From Pseudomonas vranovensis DSM 16006 (GTDB lineage: Bacteria > Pseudomonadota > Gammaproteobacteria > Pseudomonadales > Pseudomonadaceae), in assembly GCF_000425805.1 (NCBI RefSeq), contig NZ_KE384458.1, forward strand, positions 67,014 to 131,013: a DNA stretch of 64,000 nt, given 5' to 3'. The position numbers and the translations under genes are program-made. The stretch's first letter is position 1, and each line of letters starts with the position of its first letter. Shown piece by piece: positions 27,053-36,009 of this stretch. The notes beneath the pieces were generated by a model. The model ran no database searches. It was not told the origin of the DNA and saw nothing but the letters and a program-made list of their open reading frames with translations.

Positions 27053-27150
27053 GTAGCCGCTGCCGCGAGGCTGCGATCGGTCGCGAAGCGGCCGTGGGAA
27101 TTACCTGGCGACTGCTACGCAGCCGATCGCAGCCCGGCGGCAGCGGCTAC
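27053..27150. repeat. Long inverted pair of GTAGCCGCTGCCG repeats
   Basis: GTAGCCGCTGCCG-CTGCGATCGG at the left and CCGATCGCAG-CGGCAGCGGCTAC at the right form a nearly perfect inverted pair. About 45 unrelated bases separate the arms. It lies between the convergent dnaE2 and aldo/keto reductase genes and could fold as a terminator-like cruciform. Confidence 0.8.
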
Positions 27151-27172
27151 GGATCGAACCCCCCAAGGGGCT

Positions 27173-28000
27173 TCAAACCATCGCCAGGTGCTGCTTGCGC
27201 GTCGGCGCCGGGAAGGCGCGGTCGATGGCGCGCAGGTCTTCGCTGCTCAGCACCAGATGGGCTGCGGCTGCATTCAGGCGCACATGCTCAGGGTCCACTG
27301 CCTTGGGAATGGCAATCACGCCGTCCTCGCGCGTCACCCAGGCCAGGCTCACCTGGGCAGGTGTCGCGCCGTGGCGCTCGGCAATCTCGGACAAGGTCGG
27401 GTGCTTGAGCAGGCGACCGGCCTGGGCCAGCGGGCAATAGGCCATGGTTGGCAGCTGGCGCTTGTGGCTCCAAGGCAGCAGGTCGAATTCGATGCCACGC
27501 TGGGCCGGGTTGTACAGCACTTGGTTGGTGGCGCAGTGGCTGCTGTATTCGTGGAGTTCGCGCAGGTCGTCGATATCGAAGTTCGACACGCCCCAACGGC
27601 CGATCTTGCCGGCCTCACGCAGGCGCTCGAACGCCTCGACGGTTTCGTCCAGCAGGTACTGGCCGCGCCAGTGCAGCAGGTAGAGGTCGATGTAGTTGGT
27701 GCCCAGGCGCTTGAGGCTGCGTTCACAGGCAGCAGGAACACCGGCGCGGCTGGCGTTGTGCGGGTAGACCTTGCTGACCACGAAGACCTGGTCGCGGCGC
27801 CCGGCGATGGCTTGTCCTACCACCTGTTCGGCGCCGCCTTCGGCATACATTTCGGCCGTGTCGATGAGCGTCAAGCCGCGCTCGATTCCCTGCTGCAGCG
27901 CGGCCACTTCACGGCTGCGCTGGCTCGGGTCTTCGCCCATGTACCAGGTGCCCTGGCCAATGGCTGGCACCTGCCGGTCGGCAAGCTTTACTGTACGCAT
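27173..28000 (-). CDS. Aldo/keto reductase
   Basis: 275-residue NADPH-dependent TIM-barrel oxidoreductase. The catalytic tetrad is visible: Asp and Tyr in LIDTAEMYAEG, Lys in VVSKVYP and His in YLLHWRG. Cofactor-site residues appear in IPKAVDPEHVRLNAAA. Similar to YeaE/MeaE-like methylglyoxal reductases; the natural substrate is unknown. The start overlaps the end of the upstream LysR gene by 13 bases, so the two are one transcript and the regulator may also sense a carbonyl-containing ligand (inference). Confidence 0.9.
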   Translation of the reverse strand: MRTVKLADRQVPAIGQGTWYMGEDPSQRSREVAALQQGIERGLTLIDTAEMYAEGGAEQVVGQAIAGRRDQVFVVSKVYPHNASRAGVPAACERSLKRLGTNYIDLYLLHWRGQYLLDETVEAFERLREAGKIGRWGVSNFDIDDLRELHEYSSHCATNQVLYNPAQRGIEFDLLPWSHKRQLPTMAYCPLAQAGRLLKHPTLSEIAERHGATPAQVSLAWVTREDGVIAIPKAVDPEHVRLNAAAAHLVLSSEDLRAIDRAFPAPTRKQHLAMV

Positions 28001-28893
28001 GTCACCTCCTGGAGTCGGGAATGTTGTTGCAGCACTTCAAGCAGCGCCTGTGCCGCTGCCGAGAGTTTATGGTCAGCCAGCAGGCTGACGCCAATACGGC
28101 GTTCGATACTTGGCTCGACCAGCGTAACGCAGCGCGCGCCGAGTTCTTCCATCTGGCCGATGCACAAGGCCGGCACCGCGCTGACACCCAGGCCATTGGC
28201 AACCATGCGGCCGATGGTCGACAGTTGGTGGCTTTCGAACGCCACCGCCAACTTGCCGTGCTCGGCGGCCAGGTGCTGCTCCAGCAGCAGGCGCACCGCC
28301 GAGGGGCGTTGCAGGGCGATGAAGTCTTCGGCGAGCAATTCGCGCCAAGTCACCTGTTGTTGCCGTGCCAGGGGCGAGTCGGCCGGTACCACGGCGACGA
28401 AGCGGTCAAGGTACAGCGGTTTGAACACCAGCGGTTCGCTGGCCTCAGGTTCAAAGCCGATGCCCAGTTCGACGCGCCGGTGGCGTACCAGTTCCAGCAC
28501 CTGTTCATTGATCACGTCATGCACGGTGACGTTGACCCGAGGGTAACGCTGGCGAAACACCTTCAGCGCCGCCGGCAGCAGGTTGCCGGCATAGGCCGGC
28601 ATGGCGGCAATGGCCACTCGGCCCAGTTGCAGGGTAAAGCGCTGGCGCAGCAGTTCTTCGGTGTTGTCCCAGTCGGCCAGCAGTTGCCGGGCCAGGGGCA
28701 GCAGCACTTCGCCCTCGGGGGTCAGGCTGACGCTGCGGGTGGTGCGGCTGAGCAGGGCGCCGCCCAGGTTGTCTTCCAGGGCCTTGATGGTCAGGCTCAG
28801 GGCTGGCTGCGACAGGTGCAGGTGTTCACCGGCCTGGGCAAAGCTCTGGTACTTGGCGACGGCGACGAAGGCGCGCAGCTGTTTGACGTTCAT
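27988..28893 (-). CDS. LysR-family regulator of the CoA-transferase region
   Basis: 301 residues with the LysR winged helix at the N-terminus (FAQAGEHLHLSQPALSLTIK) and a full effector domain. It is divergent from the scoA-scoB-atoE operon across 137 A/T-rich bases that contain a LysR-type inverted repeat. This makes it the likely activator of acetoacetate or short-chain fatty acid use. It overlaps the aldo/keto reductase gene downstream. This assignment is from position, not from a known orthologue. Confidence 0.9.
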   Translation of the reverse strand: MNVKQLRAFVAVAKYQSFAQAGEHLHLSQPALSLTIKALEDNLGGALLSRTTRSVSLTPEGEVLLPLARQLLADWDNTEELLRQRFTLQLGRVAIAAMPAYAGNLLPAALKVFRQRYPRVNVTVHDVINEQVLELVRHRRVELGIGFEPEASEPLVFKPLYLDRFVAVVPADSPLARQQQVTWRELLAEDFIALQRPSAVRLLLEQHLAAEHGKLAVAFESHQLSTIGRMVANGLGVSAVPALCIGQMEELGARCVTLVEPSIERRIGVSLLADHKLSAAAQALLEVLQQHSRLQEVTCVQ

Positions 28894-28919
28894 GGCGGTG
28901 GTCTATTCTTTTGAAAAAT

Positions 28920-28936
28920 TTATCAAACGATCATAA
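28920..28936. promoter_or_regulatory. Candidate LysR box between LysR gene and scoA
   Basis: TTATCA-AACGA-TCATAA is an imperfect inverted repeat (one mismatch per arm) of the size of LysR boxes. It sits just upstream of the regulator's start and 95 bases before scoA, in a locally A/T-rich stretch. Confidence 0.4.
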
Positions 28937-29030
28937 AAACAAAATTAACAAATAAGTGTATTGGGGTGAAGATGCGTCAAACGCTCACCGACACCCCTGT
29001 CGGTTCAACAACTACAAAAGGCGGATCAGC

Positions 29031-29729
29031 ATGGCCGGACTGGACAAGCGCGTAGCAACCTATGAACAGGCCCTCGAAGGCCTGACCGACAACATGACAG
29101 TACTGGCCGGCGGTTTTGGCCTGTGCGGCATCCCGGAAAACCTTATCAACGAGATCAAGCGCCGTGGCGTCAAGGGCCTGACCGTGGTCTCGAACAACTG
29201 CGGCGTCGACGGCTTCGGTCTGGGCGTGCTGCTCGAAGACCACCAGATCCGCAAGATGGTTGCCTCCTACGTGGGCGAGAACGCCGAGTTCGAGCGCCAG
29301 CTGCTCAGCGGCGAATTGGAAGTGGAACTGACCCCCCAGGGCACCCTGGCCGAGAAGATGCGCGCCGGCGGCGCCGGTATCCCGGCCTTTTTCACCGCCA
29401 CCGGCTACGGCACCCCGGTTGCCGACGGCAAGGAAGTGCGCGAATTCAATGGCCGCAAGTACATCCTTGAAGAAGCCATCACCGGCGACTTCGCCATCGT
29501 CAAGGGCTGGAAGGCCGACCACTACGGCAACGTGGTGTACCGCAACACCGCACAGAACTTCAACCCGCTGGCCGCCACCGCCGGCAAGATCACCGTGGTC
29601 GAGGTCGAAGAGATCGTCGAACCGGGTGTCCTGCTGCCTACCGAGATCCACACCCCGGGTATCTACGTCGACCGGGTGATTGTCGGCACCTTCGAGAAGC
29701 GTATCGAAAAACGCACCCTCAAAGCCTGA
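29031..29729 (+). CDS. scoA: 3-oxoacid CoA-transferase subunit A
   Basis: 232-residue alpha subunit of a two-subunit family I CoA-transferase. It shows AGGFGLCGIPENLI near residues 25-38, and the SCOT-type block beginning TVVSNNCGVDGFGLG distinguishes it from shorter AtoD forms. The complex moves CoA from succinyl-CoA (or acetyl-CoA) to acetoacetate or a short-chain acid. The ATG follows GGCGGATCAGC. The next gene encodes the beta subunit, and a short-chain acid permease comes third, so the operon imports and activates the same class of substrate. Confidence 0.92.
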   Translation: MAGLDKRVATYEQALEGLTDNMTVLAGGFGLCGIPENLINEIKRRGVKGLTVVSNNCGVDGFGLGVLLEDHQIRKMVASYVGENAEFERQLLSGELEVELTPQGTLAEKMRAGGAGIPAFFTATGYGTPVADGKEVREFNGRKYILEEAITGDFAIVKGWKADHYGNVVYRNTAQNFNPLAATAGKITVVEVEEIVEPGVLLPTEIHTPGIYVDRVIVGTFEKRIEKRTLKA

Positions 29730-29765
29730 CCCATCCCCGAACAGAACAACAAAGAGATCCTGACC

Positions 29766-30422
29766 ATGGCACTTACCCGCGAACAAATGGCCCAGCGCGT
29801 CGCCCGCGAACTCAAGGACGGCTACTACGTCAACCTCGGCATCGGCATCCCGACCCTGGTGGCCAACTACGTCCCGGCCGATATGGATGTAATGCTGCAA
29901 TCGGAAAACGGCCTGCTGGGCATGGGTGAATTCCCTACCGAAGCGCAGCTGGACGCCGACATGATCAACGCCGGCAAGCAAACCGTGACCGCCCGTCGTG
30001 GCGCGTCGATCTTCAGCTCGGCCGAGTCCTTCGCCATGATCCGTGGCGGTCATGTCGACCTCACCGTGCTCGGCGCCTTTGAAGTGGACGTGGAAGGCAA
30101 CATCGCCTCCTGGATGATCCCGGGCAAGCTGGTCAAGGGCATGGGCGGGGCGATGGACCTGGTGGCCGGTGCCGACAACATCATCGTCACCATGACCCAC
30201 GCGTCCAAGGATGGCGAGTCCAAGCTGCTGCCACGCTGCAGCCTGCCGTTGACCGGTGCCGGTTGCATCCGCAAGGTGCTGACTGACCTGGCCTACCTCG
30301 AGATCGAAGACGGCGCCTTCATCCTGCGCGAAACCGCACCAGGTGTGACGGTTGAAGAGATCGTCGAGAAGACCGCCGGCAAGCTGATCGTGCCGGATGA
30401 TGTGAAAGAGATGACGTTCTAA
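29766..30422 (+). CDS. scoB: 3-oxoacid CoA-transferase subunit B
   Basis: 218-residue beta subunit. The catalytic glutamate that forms the enzyme-CoA thioester lies in QSENGLLGMG, and the GIGIPTLVANYVP segment is typical. It needs the A subunit encoded 36 bases upstream. A ribosome site (AAAGAGATCCTGACC) precedes the ATG. Together with scoA it should convert acetoacetate to acetoacetyl-CoA for thiolysis elsewhere in the genome, since no thiolase or hydroxybutyrate dehydrogenase lies in this operon. Confidence 0.93.
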   Translation: MALTREQMAQRVARELKDGYYVNLGIGIPTLVANYVPADMDVMLQSENGLLGMGEFPTEAQLDADMINAGKQTVTARRGASIFSSAESFAMIRGGHVDLTVLGAFEVDVEGNIASWMIPGKLVKGMGGAMDLVAGADNIIVTMTHASKDGESKLLPRCSLPLTGAGCIRKVLTDLAYLEIEDGAFILRETAPGVTVEEIVEKTAGKLIVPDDVKEMTF

Positions 30423-30435
30423 GGCGTTTTTCAGG

Positions 30436-30491
30436 GCCCCATCGCGGTGCAAGCCCACTCCCACCGGAGCGGGTTTGCCCCGCGATGGGGC
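30436..30491. repeat. REP palindrome between scoB and atoE
   Basis: GCCCCATCGCGG and CCGCGATGGGGC close a long stem containing CAAGCCC and GGGTTTG arms. Lying inside the operon, it may reduce expression of the downstream permease gene or stabilise the upstream message. Confidence 0.8.
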
Positions 30492-30532
30492 TTTGTGCCG
30501 TTCCAGATAAAACCAATAAAAGGAAACCCCCC

Positions 30533-31963
30533 GTGGCCGCTGATATCCAAGACAGCCGCTCCGCCCGCTTTGCCCTGCGCTGCTCCAACTGGGCCGAACG
30601 CTGGTTCCCCGACTCCTGGGTGTTCGCCGCCCTGGCCGTGGTGCTGGTGTCGGTTGCCGCCCTGGCCATGGGCGCCAAGCCCACCGATACCGCGAAGGCC
30701 TTCGGCGACGGCTTCTGGAGCCTGATTCCCTTCACCATGCAGATGGCCTTCGTGGTCATCGGCGGTTATGTGGTGGCCAGTTCGCCACCTGCGGTCAAGC
30801 TGATCGACCGCCTGGCACGCATTCCCAAGAACGGTCGTTCGGCGGTGTGCTGGGTGGCGCTGATTTCGATGGTCGCCTCGTTGCTCAACTGGGGGCTGTC
30901 GCTGGTGTTCGGCGGCCTGCTGGTACGCGCCCTGGCGCGACGCACCGACCTGCACATGGACTACCGCGCCGCCGGTGCCGCCGCCTACCTGGGCCTGGGG
31001 GCGGTGTGGGCCCTGGGCCTGTCGTCCTCGGCGGCGCAGTTGCAGGCCAACCCGGCCAGCCTGCCGCCGTCGATCCTGGCGATCACCGGGGTGATCCCGT
31101 TCACCGAGACCATCTTCCTCTGGCAGTCCGGTGTGCTGCTTGCAGCCCTGGTGGTGGTGTCGCTGGTGGTGGCCTATGCCACCGCACCGGGGCCAACCAG
31201 TGCCCGCAGCGCCGAGGCCTGCGGTGTGGACCCAAGCTTTTCGGCGCCGCCACCGCCCCAGCGCACCCGCCCGGGCGAGTGGCTGGAATACAGCCCGATC
31301 CTGACCCTGTTGCTGGTCGCCCTGGCCGCCGGCTGGTTGTACAACGAGTTCGCTACCAAACCTGCCATCACGGCGATTTCCGGGCTCAACACCTACAACC
31401 TGCTGTTCATCATGCTCGGTGCCTTGCTGCACTGGCGCCCGCGCAGCTTCCTCGATGCGGTGGCCCGCGCGGTACCGACCACTACCGGTGTGCTGATCCA
31501 GTTCCCGCTGTACGGTTCGATCGCGGCCATTCTTACCCAGGTCAAGGGCGTGGATGCCGAAACCCTGGCCCACCATATTTCCACCTTCTTCGTGCAGATT
31601 GCTTCCCACGACACCTATGCGCTGCTGATGGGCATCTATTCGGCGGTGCTGGGCTTCTTCATCCCGTCCGGTGGCGGCAAGTGGATCATCGAGGCGCCGT
31701 ACGTGATGCTGGTGGCCAATGACCTGCAGTATCACCTGGGCTGGGCGGTGCAGATCTACAACGCCGCCGAGGCGCTGCCGAACCTGATCAACCCGTTCTA
31801 CATGCTGCCGCTGCTGGGAGTACTGGGCCTGAAGGCGCGGGACCTGATCGGCTTCTCCTTCGTGCAGTTGCTGGTACACATTCCGCTGGTGCTGTTCCTG
31901 TTGTGGTTCCTGGGCACCACATTGCAATACACGCCACCTGTGATGCCGACGCCGGCGGGTTGA
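30533..31963 (+). CDS. atoE: Short-chain fatty acid permease AtoE family
   Basis: 476 residues with 10 or more membrane segments. Recognisable family stretches include RWFPDSWVFAALAVVL, FWSLIPFTMQMAFVVIGGYV and FFIPSGGGKWIIEAPYV. Family members carry butyrate or acetoacetate across the inner membrane. I begin at a GTG (VAADIQDSRS) preceded by AGGA at eight bases, because the longer frame enters the REP repeat. Its place after scoAB fits uptake feeding the CoA-transferase. An intrinsic terminator follows 17 bases after the stop. Confidence 0.92.
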   Translation: MAADIQDSRSARFALRCSNWAERWFPDSWVFAALAVVLVSVAALAMGAKPTDTAKAFGDGFWSLIPFTMQMAFVVIGGYVVASSPPAVKLIDRLARIPKNGRSAVCWVALISMVASLLNWGLSLVFGGLLVRALARRTDLHMDYRAAGAAAYLGLGAVWALGLSSSAAQLQANPASLPPSILAITGVIPFTETIFLWQSGVLLAALVVVSLVVAYATAPGPTSARSAEACGVDPSFSAPPPPQRTRPGEWLEYSPILTLLLVALAAGWLYNEFATKPAITAISGLNTYNLLFIMLGALLHWRPRSFLDAVARAVPTTTGVLIQFPLYGSIAAILTQVKGVDAETLAHHISTFFVQIASHDTYALLMGIYSAVLGFFIPSGGGKWIIEAPYVMLVANDLQYHLGWAVQIYNAAEALPNLINPFYMLPLLGVLGLKARDLIGFSFVQLLVHIPLVLFLLWFLGTTLQYTPPVMPTPAG

Positions 31964-31980
31964 TCGGTTTGCCGCAAACG

Positions 31981-32008
31981 AAAACGCCCTGCAGTGCAGG
32001 GCGTTTTT
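31981..32008. terminator. Bidirectional terminator after atoE
   Basis: AAAACGCCCTGCA and TGCAGGGCGTTTT are perfect inverted arms of 13 bases around a single G, with U-tracts in both directions. It separates atoE from the convergent AhpD-like gene. Confidence 0.9.
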
Positions 32009-32023
32009 CAGGGGGCGTGCGGC

Positions 32024-32461
32024 TCAGCTCGGGATCATCGCAAAGCCGACGCCGAAGCGGTTCCAGGCGTTGATGGTGGCAACGGCCAGGGTCAGGTTGG
32101 CCACTTCGGCTTCACTGAAGTGCTCAAGCAGCTCACGGTATTGATGCTCCGGTGCGCGCAGCTCGGGCAGGCGGGTCAGGCTCTCGGTCCAGGCCAGGGC
32201 AGCGCGTTCGCGGGGGGTGAAATAGGCGGTTTCTTCCCAGACGCTCAAGGTCTGCAGGCGGGCCTCGGTTTCGCCGGCTTTACGGGCATCGTTGGCGTGC
32301 ATGTTGACGCAGTAGGCGCAGCCGTTGATCTGCGAGGCGCGCAGGCGGATCAGCTCCAGCAGCGAGTTCTCCAGCCCCGATTTGCCCAGGGCCATTTCCA
32401 GGCCGACCATGGCTTTATAGGCCTCGGGTGCGTGTTTGGCCCATTCGATACGGTTGCTCAT
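32024..32461 (-). CDS. AhpD/carboxymuconolactone decarboxylase-like protein
   Basis: 145 residues of the AhpD-like superfamily. The active-site CxxC with a following His (NGCAYCVNMHANDARK) is intact, which suggests peroxidase or thiol-reductase activity rather than lactone decarboxylation. I start at MSNRIEWAKH, preceded by GGAGCAAGC. The gene is next to, and on the same strand as, a MocR regulator, from which it is separated by about 90 bases. Confidence 0.88.
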   Translation of the reverse strand: MSNRIEWAKHAPEAYKAMVGLEMALGKSGLENSLLELIRLRASQINGCAYCVNMHANDARKAGETEARLQTLSVWEETAYFTPRERAALAWTESLTRLPELRAPEHQYRELLEHFSEAEVANLTLAVATINAWNRFGVGFAMIPS

Positions 32462-32552
32462 CGTGCTTGCTCCAGTCAGGTCCGCGTCAGGCGGCGATGG
32501 CACTACCTTAGCGCTGCGCAGGCATTGACCGAATAGCCAATTGTGACGAATG

Positions 32553-33995
32553 TCAGGAGGCCAATCCGTCGAGGCGTTGCAACGTGTCGCGCAAGCAGTC
32601 CAGGGCCGGGTCAATGTCCAGCAGTTCGATGGCGCCAAAACCGATCAACAATCCTGAACGCACCGGCGCCTGGGCATGGAAGGGCGCCAGCGCATACAGC
32701 CCGACCTCGACCTTGCGCGCCATGTCGATAACGAACTGCACGTCCAGGTCGCCCTTGGCCAGGGCACTGAGGTGATAGCCGGCGGTGGCCGGAATCACCT
32801 CGAACCAGGGCGCAAGGTCGCCTTGCAGGCGCTGGACGATCCGTGCCCGGCGCGCGGCGTACACCTCATGCACACGGCGGATGTGCTTGAGCAGCGAACC
32901 CTCGCTGATGAACCGGGCCAGGGCCCACTGGTTCAGCGTCGGGGTGTGCCAGTCGGTGAGTTGCTTGGCAATGCACAATGCTTCGCGCAACGCCGGCGGT
33001 GCAATCGTGTAGCCCAGGCGCAGCTCCGGCAGCAGCGTCTTGGAGAAGGTCCCGACGTAGGCCACCAGGCCGTGACGGTCCATGCTCTGCAACGAGTCGG
33101 TGGGCCTGCCTTCGTAGCGGAACTCGCTGTCGTAGTCGTCTTCGATGATGATCGCGCCCAACGCCGCCGCGCGCGCGAGCAAGGCCTCGCGACGCGCCTG
33201 GCTCATGGGCATGCCCAGTGGAAACTGATGCGAAGGGGTCACGTAGATCAACCGGGTGCCGTCGTCGATCTGCTCGACGCACAGGCCCTCGCTGTCGACC
33301 GGCACATACTGCAGGTCGGCGCCCTGGGCCAGGAACAGCTGGCGCACCGGGGTGTAGCCGGGGTCCTCCATGGCCACTTTGCAGCCGGGATCGATCAGCA
33401 CCCGGGCGATCAGGTCGAGCGCCTGCTGGGCACCGTTGCACACCAGCACATCGGCGCTGCTGCAGCGTACGCCGCGGGCGAAGGCGATGTGCCGGGCGAT
33501 GGCTTCGCGCAGCTCCGGCAGGCCCTGGTGGGCTGCGTAGCGGGCACTGCTGGTGCGGATCTGGCGCAGGGCGTACTGGTTGCAGCGGCGCCAGTCGTCG
33601 AACGGGAATTGCCCCTTGCTCGATGCACCACCGATGAAGTCGTAGCGCACCGGCGACGAGCGCATGTCGGCCAGCGGATTGGCCCGGGCCAGCCATTTTT
33701 CCAGGGCCTGGGCGCTGGCCAGGGCGATGGACGACGCGGCTGCCGGTACGTGGGTGGGGGCTGGGGTGATGAAGGTGCCTTTGCCCACCTTGCCACTGAG
33801 CAGGTTGTCGTAGGTGAGGCGTGAATAGGCCTCGGCCACTGTCTTGCGCGATACACCCAATTGCTCGGCCAGCAGCCGAGTGGGCGGCAACTGGGTACCG
33901 GCTGTCAGGCGACCGCTGTCGATGCCGTCGCGCAGTTGTCGATAGAGTTGTTCGGCAAGGCCCTTGCTGCCGTTCAGGCTGATATGAAGTTCCAT
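32553..33995 (-). CDS. MocR-type regulator (GntR helix-turn-helix plus aminotransferase)
   Basis: 480 residues. The N-terminal GntR winged helix (LPPTRLLAEQLGVSRKTVAE) is fused to a class I aminotransferase-like domain that binds pyridoxal phosphate, with the Schiff-base lysine in TFSKTLLPELRLGY. MocR proteins sense PLP or amino compounds and control genes of PLP, GABA or amino acid metabolism. I begin at MELHISLNGSKG because the longer frame has no homology. It is divergent from a DUF2790 gene; the AhpD-like gene downstream may be one of its targets. Confidence 0.9.
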   Translation of the reverse strand: MELHISLNGSKGLAEQLYRQLRDGIDSGRLTAGTQLPPTRLLAEQLGVSRKTVAEAYSRLTYDNLLSGKVGKGTFITPAPTHVPAAASSIALASAQALEKWLARANPLADMRSSPVRYDFIGGASSKGQFPFDDWRRCNQYALRQIRTSSARYAAHQGLPELREAIARHIAFARGVRCSSADVLVCNGAQQALDLIARVLIDPGCKVAMEDPGYTPVRQLFLAQGADLQYVPVDSEGLCVEQIDDGTRLIYVTPSHQFPLGMPMSQARREALLARAAALGAIIIEDDYDSEFRYEGRPTDSLQSMDRHGLVAYVGTFSKTLLPELRLGYTIAPPALREALCIAKQLTDWHTPTLNQWALARFISEGSLLKHIRRVHEVYAARRARIVQRLQGDLAPWFEVIPATAGYHLSALAKGDLDVQFVIDMARKVEVGLYALAPFHAQAPVRSGLLIGFGAIELLDIDPALDCLRDTLQRLDGLAS

Positions 33996-34163
33996 GCTGG
34001 GGCGAATCCACGCGCAGTTGACTGACACCGAGATTAACCGATTTGGCCCGCAGGTTGCCGTTGATCCCCCGGGCCGACGCCTGGCCAATCGCGCGCCACA
34101 CTTTAAGGGTCGGGGTTCTCCGGCACACCGGTGAACCTCTTGCACTCGAACAGGAGCGTCGCC

Positions 34164-34418
34164 ATGTACCTGCGAACTCTATCAAGCCTGGCAATGGGGC
34201 TTGGCCTGCTGTTGACCGCCAGCGCCCAAGCTGATTCACCTACCGCTGTCTACCACTACGGCATGCCACTGGACATCGCCCAGGTGCTCGACATGAGTGA
34301 GCCTGCCACCGAACTCTGCGATGTGGTCAAGGCGCGCATGGTCTATGTCGACTCGGCGGGCCAGCAACACACGCTGCAGTACCTGAAACTCGCACAGGCC
34401 TGCAGCGACCACGATTAG
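34164..34418 (+). CDS. DUF2790 small secreted protein
   Basis: 84 residues. The cleavable signal peptide ends near LLLTASAQA. The mature part has the family pattern VYHYGMPLDIAQVLDM and VVKARMVYVDSAGQQHTLQY. DUF2790 proteins are found almost only in Pseudomonas and have no established role; several are periplasmic. The ATG is preceded by AGGAG at eight bases. Its last four bases overlap the end of the convergent dkgB gene. Confidence 0.85.
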   Translation: MYLRTLSSLAMGLGLLLTASAQADSPTAVYHYGMPLDIAQVLDMSEPATELCDVVKARMVYVDSAGQQHTLQYLKLAQACSDHD

Positions 34419-35218
34419 TCCCAGGCGGGTGCCAGGCTTTCGGGGTTGGTCAAGCGCAGTCCACTGTCCAGCGCCGCGATGCGGGCCATGTCCTCGTCGT
34501 TAAGTTTCAGTTCGCGGGCCTTGAGGTTGCCGGCCAGGTTTTCGCGACGGGTCGAGGATGGGATCACCGCATAGCCCAATTGCATCGCCCAGGCCAATGT
34601 CACCTGCGCCGGGGTGGCGTTGTGCTGCCCGGCGATCTCCAGGATCACCGGGTCCTGCAGGACCTTGCCGTAGCCCAGGGTCATGTACGAGGTCACGGCG
34701 ATGCCCTGGCTGTGCATGAACTCGACCAGGGTGCGGTTCTGCAGGTAGGGGTGCAGTTCGATCTGGTTGGTCGCGATGGCCTCTTTGCCGACCACGGCGA
34801 TGGCCTGGCGCAGTAGGTCGATGGTGAAGTTGGACACGCCCATCTGGCGGGTCAGGCCCTGGGCACGAGCTTCTTCCAGGGCGCCCATGAACTCGGCGAC
34901 CGGCACCGCGCCCTGGGGTGACGGCCAGTGGATCAGGGTCAGGTCCAGGTAATCGGTGCGCAGCTTGCTCAGGCTGTCCTTGAGGCTTGGGATCAGCTTG
35001 TCGGCACCCAGGTTTTCAGTCCAGATCTTGCTGGTCAGGAATAGCTGGTCGCGGGGGATACCGCTGGCGGCCATGGCGTGGCCGACCTCGGCCTCGTTGC
35101 CGTAGATCTGGGCGGTGTCGATGGCACGGTAGCCAAGCGCCAGTGCCTGGCTGACCGAGTCGATGACGACCTGGTCCTTGAGACGGAATGTACCGAGGCC
35201 GAGCAGGGGAATGGACAT
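34415..35218 (-). CDS. dkgB: 2,5-diketo-D-gluconate reductase B
   Basis: 267-residue aldo/keto reductase of the DkgB group, shown by the N-terminus MSIPLLGLGTFRLKDQ. The tetrad is complete: Asp and Tyr in AIDTAQIYGNEAEVG, Lys in LTSKIWTENLG, and His in LTLIHWPSP. It reduces 2,5-diketogluconate and, in practice, methylglyoxal and other aldehydes using NADPH. The start has GGAG upstream. It is divergent from the RutR-like TetR gene. Confidence 0.9.
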   Translation of the reverse strand: MSIPLLGLGTFRLKDQVVIDSVSQALALGYRAIDTAQIYGNEAEVGHAMAASGIPRDQLFLTSKIWTENLGADKLIPSLKDSLSKLRTDYLDLTLIHWPSPQGAVPVAEFMGALEEARAQGLTRQMGVSNFTIDLLRQAIAVVGKEAIATNQIELHPYLQNRTLVEFMHSQGIAVTSYMTLGYGKVLQDPVILEIAGQHNATPAQVTLAWAMQLGYAVIPSSTRRENLAGNLKARELKLNDEDMARIAALDSGLRLTNPESLAPAWD

Positions 35219-35367
35219 GGGAGGGCTCCTCGAGAAGGGCGATTGCAAGTGAGGCGTGCAGTATTGCCAGTGTGCGGCGTGGGAAAAATCCCTGTTACAA
35301 CACAACTTTTTTGCCTGCGCCGCACGAATCCGCCAAGCCTGGTGGTAGCCTTGCAGGGTCAGTCGCA

Positions 35368-36000
35368 ATGGATCTGGTCATGACCCGGCACAAGCTCAGC
35401 ATTCGTCAACGCAATGTTGACAACATCCTCCTGGCGGCCGAGCAGGTCTTTGCCGAAAAAGGCTTCGCCGGCACGGCCATGGCCGACATCGCCGAGGCGG
35501 CGCAGTTGCCGCGCAGCAATGTGCATTATTACTTCAGCACCAAGGCCGAGCTGTACCAGGCGGTGCTGTTTGGCCTGCTCGAAGTGTGGAAGCAGGATGC
35601 CTTGTGCTTCGAACTCTATGATGATCCGCGCATCGTGCTGTCGAGCTATATCCGCGCCAAGATGATCCATTCGCGGACCCGGCCCTATGGCTCCAAGGTG
35701 TGGGCCAACGAGATCATCCATGGTGCGCCGAATCTTGGCGCGGCGCTGGATGATCCGCTGTATGGCTGGGCGAAGATGAAAGAGGCCAAGATCCGCCAGT
35801 GGATCGAGGATGGCCGGATCCTGGCGGTGGAGCCTTCGGGGCTGTTGTACATGATCTGGGCGTCGACCCAGCACTATGCGGATTTCAGCCACCAGGTAGG
35901 GTTGCTCAATGATCACCAGCCGTTGACCGACCTGCAGTTCGAGCGGGCGGTACAGACGGTGACCAGTGTGATTTTGCGCGGGATCGGGTTGGAGCCGTAA
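35368..36000 (+). CDS. RutR-like TetR-family regulator
   Basis: 210 residues. The N-terminal helix-turn-helix (GTAMADIAEAAQLPRSNVHY) is followed by a ligand domain whose end (LLYMIWASTQHYADFSHQVG) closely matches RutR, the uracil/thymine-responsive regulator of pyrimidine breakdown. The start may instead be the ATG 12 bases on (MTRHKLS). A reductive pyrimidine pathway lies 1.7 kb downstream, so this protein is the best candidate to control it (inference). Several unrelated genes intervene. Confidence 0.88.
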   Translation: MDLVMTRHKLSIRQRNVDNILLAAEQVFAEKGFAGTAMADIAEAAQLPRSNVHYYFSTKAELYQAVLFGLLEVWKQDALCFELYDDPRIVLSSYIRAKMIHSRTRPYGSKVWANEIIHGAPNLGAALDDPLYGWAKMKEAKIRQWIEDGRILAVEPSGLLYMIWASTQHYADFSHQVGLLNDHQPLTDLQFERAVQTVTSVILRGIGLEP

Positions 36001-36009
36001 GGCGTCGGC

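Noticed and set aside
27053..27150. Inverted repeat pair as possible insertion-sequence ends
   Set aside because: No transposase between or beside the arms and no target duplication; same elements recur in other gaps as short dispersed repeats.
28977..30464. 495-codon minus-strand frame across scoA and scoB
   Set aside because: Antisense to two well-conserved CoA-transferase subunits; translation is His/Val/Gly-rich without family features.
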